Assembly: GCA_035512595.1 (NCBI GenBank)
Contig: DATKDU010000122.1
Coordinates: forward strand, 1-8,472
Length of the DNA: 8,472 nucleotides
Direction of reading: 5' to 3'
DNA from: DATKDU01 sp035512595
GTDB taxonomy: Bacteria; Planctomycetota; Planctomycetia; Pirellulales; Pirellulaceae
The stretch's first letter is position 1. Each line of letters begins with the position of its first letter. The notes below the pieces were generated by a model. It had not been told where the DNA came from. It ran no database searches and was given only the letters and a program-made list of their open reading frames with translations. A program made the translations under genes and the position numbers. This document shows positions 5,742 through 8,472 of this stretch, in pieces.

Positions 5742-6893
5742 TCATCTGCTTGCGGCAGCGGCTTGCGTCACCGCCACCCCAAACTCCCCGCCGCCGTAGG
5801 TCGCCTTTTGAGTCGCCAGTTTCAGCGACTTGATCCGCGGCCGCTCGCCGGTCTCGAATTCGACGTAGCCGGTCAGCGTCGCCTCGACCGTATTGCCGTC
5901 GTCCTTGTGGTAGAAGTTGTGGCGCATCTTCAGCCGGCCATCGAGCCGGGCCAGCACGCGGTTGCCCTCGACGGAAAGGACGCGGCCGGTCAGCGACTGC
6001 TCGAGGATTTGATTCTTCGTGACGTCGTTGTTTTCCGTAACCGGATACACGTGCGTCAGCAGGCGCGTCGCCAGCTTCTCGTCGATTTTCCAGGTCATGC
6101 CGACGGCCGGCTTGCCCGGCGACAGCAGCCCGCCGATCTCACCGGGCTCATAAACAATCCAGTTTTCGGAAACGCCGTCCCAGGAGCCGCCTCCGGCCAG
6201 CGGCCGACTGGTCAAATGGAGCACCAGCGAGCCAGGTTCGCACTCGGGTGCGCACGACTGCGGCTTGGGAGCCACGAGCGGTTTGCCGGCCTCCACCTTC
6301 AGCTTGGCGATCGCCCGATCCAGCATTGCCAGCAGGGTCTTGGCCTTGGCCGCCTCCGCCACGTGCAGCGAGTCGAGCGGATGGCCCTCGGGGGCGAGAA
6401 CGAACGCGTGGACGGTTCCCGTCGAGAGCCCCTTGCCCGCCGCTTCGCGAATCATCTGCTGATAGGCCTGCTTGTCCGATGCCAGCGCCGTTCCCTCCGC
6501 AGCCAGATCTTCCTGCGACAGATAGACCGGCACAAAGCAGGCATTGAGCTTTTCGATGACCGGCGTCTGCGAGAACGGACCCGTTCTCATGGCGGCTGCG
6601 CCCCCTCAGCAGCGGCCGATGGCGATCCGCCCGTCGAGCGTGAACAAAAATACCGGCCGGCCCGATTCCGACGACAATTGGCGCGCGGCAGTGAGCGATT
6701 CCGACCAGCCAATTTCGTCAAATCGCCGTTCGGCGGCAGTGGGTCGCCACTGAGCTACCTTCCCGTCGGTCCAAACTTTCAGGTCGGCATCGGTCGGCTC
6801 TTTCTCGGCTGCCGGCAAGGAGATAGCCCCGCCGGCTAGCAGGCAGACCGCCACTGCCAGCCCGCGAAAAAGACTGTGGTACTGGATTTGCAC
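5742..6893 (-). CDS. Candidate selenoprotein: exported thioredoxin-like protein with in-frame TGA (Sec96)
   Basis: Read as one gene of 383 residues with TGA (6608-6606) as selenocysteine 96. Residues 1-29 look like a Sec signal peptide. Residues 61-130 follow the thioredoxin-like pattern of planctomycete proteins: GWSESLTAARQLSSESGRPV, then strand VFLFTLDG, then GRC95-U96-GG, a helix MRTGPFSQTPVIEKLN and strand FVPVYLS. The Cys-Sec pair stands where the fold's CxxC is expected. Residues 160-180 (TVHAFVLAPEG) match the later strands. C214 and C218 (CAPEC) precede a C-terminal domain I do not recognise. Both sides of the TGA are in one frame, five codons separate it from the next ATG (6590), and the downstream part alone would lack a signal peptide and half the fold. 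I chose GTG 6893 because AGGAG lies eight bases upstream; TTG 6899 is too close to it. The alternatives are a nonsense-mutated pseudogene or a sequencing error; no other lesion is visible. Selenocysteine machinery genes are not in this window. Confidence 0.72.
6571..6588 (-). promoter_or_regulatory. Candidate bacterial SECIS hairpin
   Basis: On the minus strand a perfect 7-bp stem, GAGAACG (6588-6582) with CGTTCTC (6577-6571), closes the four-base loop GGTC (6581-6578). The loop begins at the 25th base after the TGA, inside the 16-37 base range given for bacterial SECIS elements, and starts with G as these require. The loop is the same GGUC core as in the E. coli fdhF element. A U-G pair and, after a small internal loop, C6592-G6567 and G6593-C6565/C6594-G6564 could extend the lower stem. 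Confidence 0.65.
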
Positions 6894-6901
6894 TATCAAC
6901 T

Positions 6902-6906
6902 CTCCT
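6902..6906 (-). promoter_or_regulatory. Ribosome site fixing the start of the selenoprotein candidate
   Basis: AGGAG on the minus strand (6906-6902) is 8 bases before GTG 6893 but only 2 before TTG 6899, so the GTG is the likely start. Confidence 0.6.
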
Positions 6907-6925
6907 CACCGATTGGAGCGATCGT

Positions 6926-6947
6926 TTCGGCAGGGCAGGCTGCCGAA
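6926..6947. promoter_or_regulatory. Inverted repeat between divergent genes
   Basis: TTCGGCAG (6926-6933) and CTGCCGAA (6940-6947) are perfect 8-base arms around GGCAGG. It lies in the 75-base gap between the GTG at 6893 (minus) and the ATG at 6969 (plus). It could be an operator shared by both promoters or a hairpin in either leader. No T-tail follows, so a terminator is unlikely. Confidence 0.4.
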
Positions 6948-6968
6948 TTATCTGGTAGGATACCCTTA

Positions 6969-7682
6969 ATGGCCTCGCCAAGCTATTTCGTTTCCGACCT
7001 GCACCTCTTTTCCCGTCGCAGCCTGGCCGCGTCGCACGAGTGGGCTCTGCACGCGGCCGCTGGAAAGGCGGGCGCGTTCGTGCTCGGCGGCGATATTTTC
7101 GACTTCCGCTGGAGCATGCTCCACTCCACCGAGGCGACCGTCGATGCGGCCATCCGCTGGCTCGACGAGCTCGTCGGCTCGCACAAACAGTGCGATTTTC
7201 AATATGTCCTCGGCAATCACGACGCCAACGAGCGGTTCGTGACGGCACTCCACCGGTACGCCAAGACGGTCAAAAACCTGGACTGCCATCCGTATTATCT
7301 GCGGTTGGGCTCAAGCGTCTTTTTGCACGGCGACGTGGCCGATCAAGTGATCACCTGCCCCGACCGGCTCCGCAAGCGGCGCGAGCATTGGGGGCGGGAT
7401 GAACGCCGCGGCCAGGTCCGCAACCTGCTGTATGACCTGGCGGTGAACACGCGGCTGCACAAACTGGCCGGCAAGGTCGTCCATCCCCGGAAGCGGGTTG
7501 CCGCGCGGATCGTCAACTATCTGCACCGCGTGGGTCAGGGGCCGATGCAAGGAGTCGAGCACATCTACTTCGGCCATACGCACGACGCGCTCAGCCATTA
7601 CCGGCACGACCACGTCAACTTTCACAACGGCGGCGCGCCGATCGCGGGACTCGATTTCCGGATCGTGTCCACGGGGACGTAG
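6969..7682 (+). CDS. Calcineurin-like metallophosphoesterase, LpxH-like
   Basis: A 237-residue soluble protein without signal peptide. All metal-binding blocks of the family appear in order: D10-L-H12 (SDLHL), G41-D42 with D45 (GGDIFDF), G82-N-H-D85, H120-G-D122 and G202-H-T-H205. The length and the GGDIFDF and HGD blocks fit the branch that includes LpxH, which cuts UDP-2,3-diacylglucosamine at the inner face of the membrane in lipid A synthesis. The insert between HGD and GHTH is rich in Arg, Lys and His and amphipathic (about 131-188), as in LpxH-type caps. Whether it really acts in lipid A synthesis is not shown by the sequence, and no other lipid A gene is near. ATG 6969 has AGGA eight bases upstream; an upstream reading from 6876 would overlap the divergent gene and lacks a ribosome site. 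It converges on the anti-sigma-like gene. Confidence 0.87.
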   Translation: MASPSYFVSDLHLFSRRSLAASHEWALHAAAGKAGAFVLGGDIFDFRWSMLHSTEATVDAAIRWLDELVGSHKQCDFQYVLGNHDANERFVTALHRYAKTVKNLDCHPYYLRLGSSVFLHGDVADQVITCPDRLRKRREHWGRDERRGQVRNLLYDLAVNTRLHKLAGKVVHPRKRVAARIVNYLHRVGQGPMQGVEHIYFGHTHDALSHYRHDHVNFHNGGAPIAGLDFRIVSTGT

Positions 7683-7707
7683 CTTAACGGAATGAATTCC
7701 GTTCTAC
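7679..7707. terminator. Compact palindrome holding both stops of convergent genes
   Basis: AACGGAAT (7686-7693) and ATTCCGTT (7696-7703) are perfect arms around GA. GTAG (7679-7682) and CTAC (7704-7707) extend the pairing past a three-base bulge (CTT). The TAG stop of the phosphoesterase (7680-7682) and the TAG stop of the minus-strand gene (7706-7704) are thus both in the stem. There is no U-run, so termination is an inference from position. Confidence 0.55.
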
Positions 7708-8396
7708 GACCGCGCCTCGTGGCACGCGACGCAGCTCTGCTGCAGCGCCACGACCGTCCGCTGCGTCAGCACGCCTTCCTTCCCCGCCGCGTGGCACCGG
7801 GTGCAGCAGACGTGGGCCGCGCCGATTGCGCTGCGGAGCGGATTGGCGCCGCCTTCCGACATCGCCGTCTGCATTCCCGGCAGACACCCTTCCGGCAGCT
7901 TGAGCGACGCCAGGTGCAGGAGCCCCTCGGCATTCGGCTGATGCTTGCCGCTGAAGCTGGGACGAATGACCATCCGCCGCTCGCCATGCTGCGGCCAGAA
8001 GACACCGGTCAAAAGCGTGGCCAGTGCCGCCAGGAGCATGGCGGCGGCCGTGAACCGCAGGGCCGAGAGCCACTTCTCTTCGCTGTTGATTCGCCGCGGA
8101 CGCACTTCCTGCCGGTCCATGATCTGGCGTATCCGCGCGGCCAGCGCTCCATCGGCCCGCTCGCACAGGCCGTCGTCGGCCTCTGCTGCGCCGTACGATG
8201 GCAAGTCGGCCGCTTCGCTCTCGGGCAGCGCTTCGTGCAAGAGGGCCACCGCTGGGCGGAGCGCCTCGGCCAACTGTCGGCATTCGTGGCAGGATTCCAA
8301 ATGACGCTGTACGGCATCGTCGTCCCGGCTGCCGCTGGGGAATGGGCCGCGGGTCAGACAGTCGAACACCTGGTCGCACGATACGAGGAGCTTCAT
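7704..8396 (-). CDS. Anti-sigma-like zinc-motif protein fused to an outer double-CxxCH domain
   Basis: A 230-residue protein in three parts. The cytoplasmic N-terminus has the zinc-binding anti-sigma motif H32-x3-C36-x2-C39 (HLESCHEC) used by proteins that hold ECF sigma factors at the membrane. A linker leads to one membrane span at about 110-134 (LSALRFTAAAMLLAALATLL). The outer part ends with C198-T-R-C-H202 and C222-V-A-C-H226, two heme-c attachment motifs 24 residues apart. If both carry heme, the protein is a membrane-bound dihaem cytochrome whose cytoplasmic side can bind a sigma factor, a possible redox or heme sensor. The pairs might instead bind zinc. ATG 8396 has GGAG seven bases upstream and overlaps the stop of the preceding gene (ATGA), which implies translational coupling, the usual arrangement for a sigma/anti-sigma pair. 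The C-terminus is only four residues past the last CxxCH. Confidence 0.85.
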   Translation of the reverse strand: MKLLVSCDQVFDCLTRGPFPSGSRDDDAVQRHLESCHECRQLAEALRPAVALLHEALPESEAADLPSYGAAEADDGLCERADGALAARIRQIMDRQEVRPRRINSEEKWLSALRFTAAAMLLAALATLLTGVFWPQHGERRMVIRPSFSGKHQPNAEGLLHLASLKLPEGCLPGMQTAMSEGGANPLRSAIGAAHVCCTRCHAAGKEGVLTQRTVVALQQSCVACHEARS

Positions 8397-8472
8397 GGGG
8401 ATTCTCCGGTCACACGCTGCATCGATTCACTTTCGCGGAGCTGCTGGGCGAGCGTCAGCAGCCCCTGGCGGA
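8393..8472 (-). CDS. C-terminal end of an upstream gene, possibly an ECF sigma factor (cut by window edge)
   Basis: Only the last 26 codons or so are present, ending RQGLLTLAQQLRESES and a short tail MQRVTGESP. The TGA (8395-8393) overlaps the ATG of the anti-sigma-like gene in ATGA. The amphipathic Leu/Gln/Arg ending resembles the last helix after region 4 of ECF sigma factors, and the coupling to an anti-sigma-like gene supports that, but the fragment alone cannot prove it. The other two minus-strand frames here meet stops early. Confidence 0.55.
   Translation of the reverse strand, partial: RQGLLTLAQQLRESESMQRVTGESP

Noticed and set aside
5742..6590. A separate 282-residue gene starting at ATG 6590
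   Set aside because: It would start in the middle of a thioredoxin-like fold, without signal peptide, and no ribosome site precedes it (only GC-rich bases); a continued frame through TGA explains it better.
6606..6608. Simple pseudogene explanation for the in-frame TGA
   Set aside because: Not excluded, but placed second: no other stop or frameshift occurs in the gene, the TGA is at the expected redox site after Cys, and a fitting hairpin follows.
5763..6839. Long plus-strand open frame (358 codons) opposite the thioredoxin-like gene
   Set aside because: It is an Arg/Gln-rich shadow of the real minus-strand codons, lacks any recognisable motif or ribosome site, and overlaps the coding strand supported by signal peptide and fold pattern.
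7684..8379. Alternative minus-strand frame overlapping the anti-sigma-like gene
   Set aside because: Arg/Pro/Ala-rich without motifs; the neighbouring frame has HxxxCxxC, a membrane span, two CxxCH motifs and a good ribosome site.

Overview
The window looks like chromosomal DNA from a Planctomycetota bacterium, most likely near the Pirellulales. This is an inference from style, not from a marker gene. The DNA is GC-rich, genes are mostly single or in short operons on alternating strands, several exported hydrolases carry Sec or Tat signals, one membrane protein has an Ala/Gly/Cys-rich membrane segment of a type common in that group, and the intergenic spaces hold degenerate 7-base tandem repeats. 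I see no tRNA, rRNA, CRISPR array, insertion sequence or phage gene.

Left part (1-1545): two minus-strand membrane-protein genes (the first cut by the window edge) diverge from a membrane-anchored TlpA-type thiol-disulfide protein. The complete minus-strand gene resembles Coa1-type cytochrome oxidase assembly proteins, so this pair may serve respiratory-enzyme maturation. Middle part (1546-4606): two exported six-bladed-propeller hydrolases on the plus strand, an SMP-30/gluconolactonase-like protein and a Tat-exported PhoX/DUF839 protein, the latter followed by a textbook intrinsic terminator. Then (4677-5660) comes a D-2-hydroxyacid dehydrogenase of the glyoxylate/hydroxypyruvate reductase type, whose only usable start codons lie inside a heptamer repeat.

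Right part (5742-8472): the most interesting region. A minus-strand gene for an exported thioredoxin-like protein is split by one in-frame TGA placed directly after a cysteine, where the redox-active site of this fold is expected. The frame continues for 287 more codons, and a perfect 7-bp hairpin with a GGUC apical loop begins 18 nt after the TGA. This is how a bacterial selenocysteine codon plus SECIS element looks, so I annotate one gene, 5742-6893, as a candidate selenoprotein. It diverges from an LpxH-like metallophosphoesterase. The last gene (7704-8396, minus) joins an anti-sigma-type zinc-binding motif, one membrane span and an outward domain with two CxxCH heme-c-type motifs. Its start codon overlaps the stop of an upstream gene that enters from the right edge and could be its sigma factor.

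Across the window, repeats and palindromes do not stay in the spacers: several supply the stop or start codons of the flanking genes (1543, 2754, 4677/4692, 5658, 7680, 7704).
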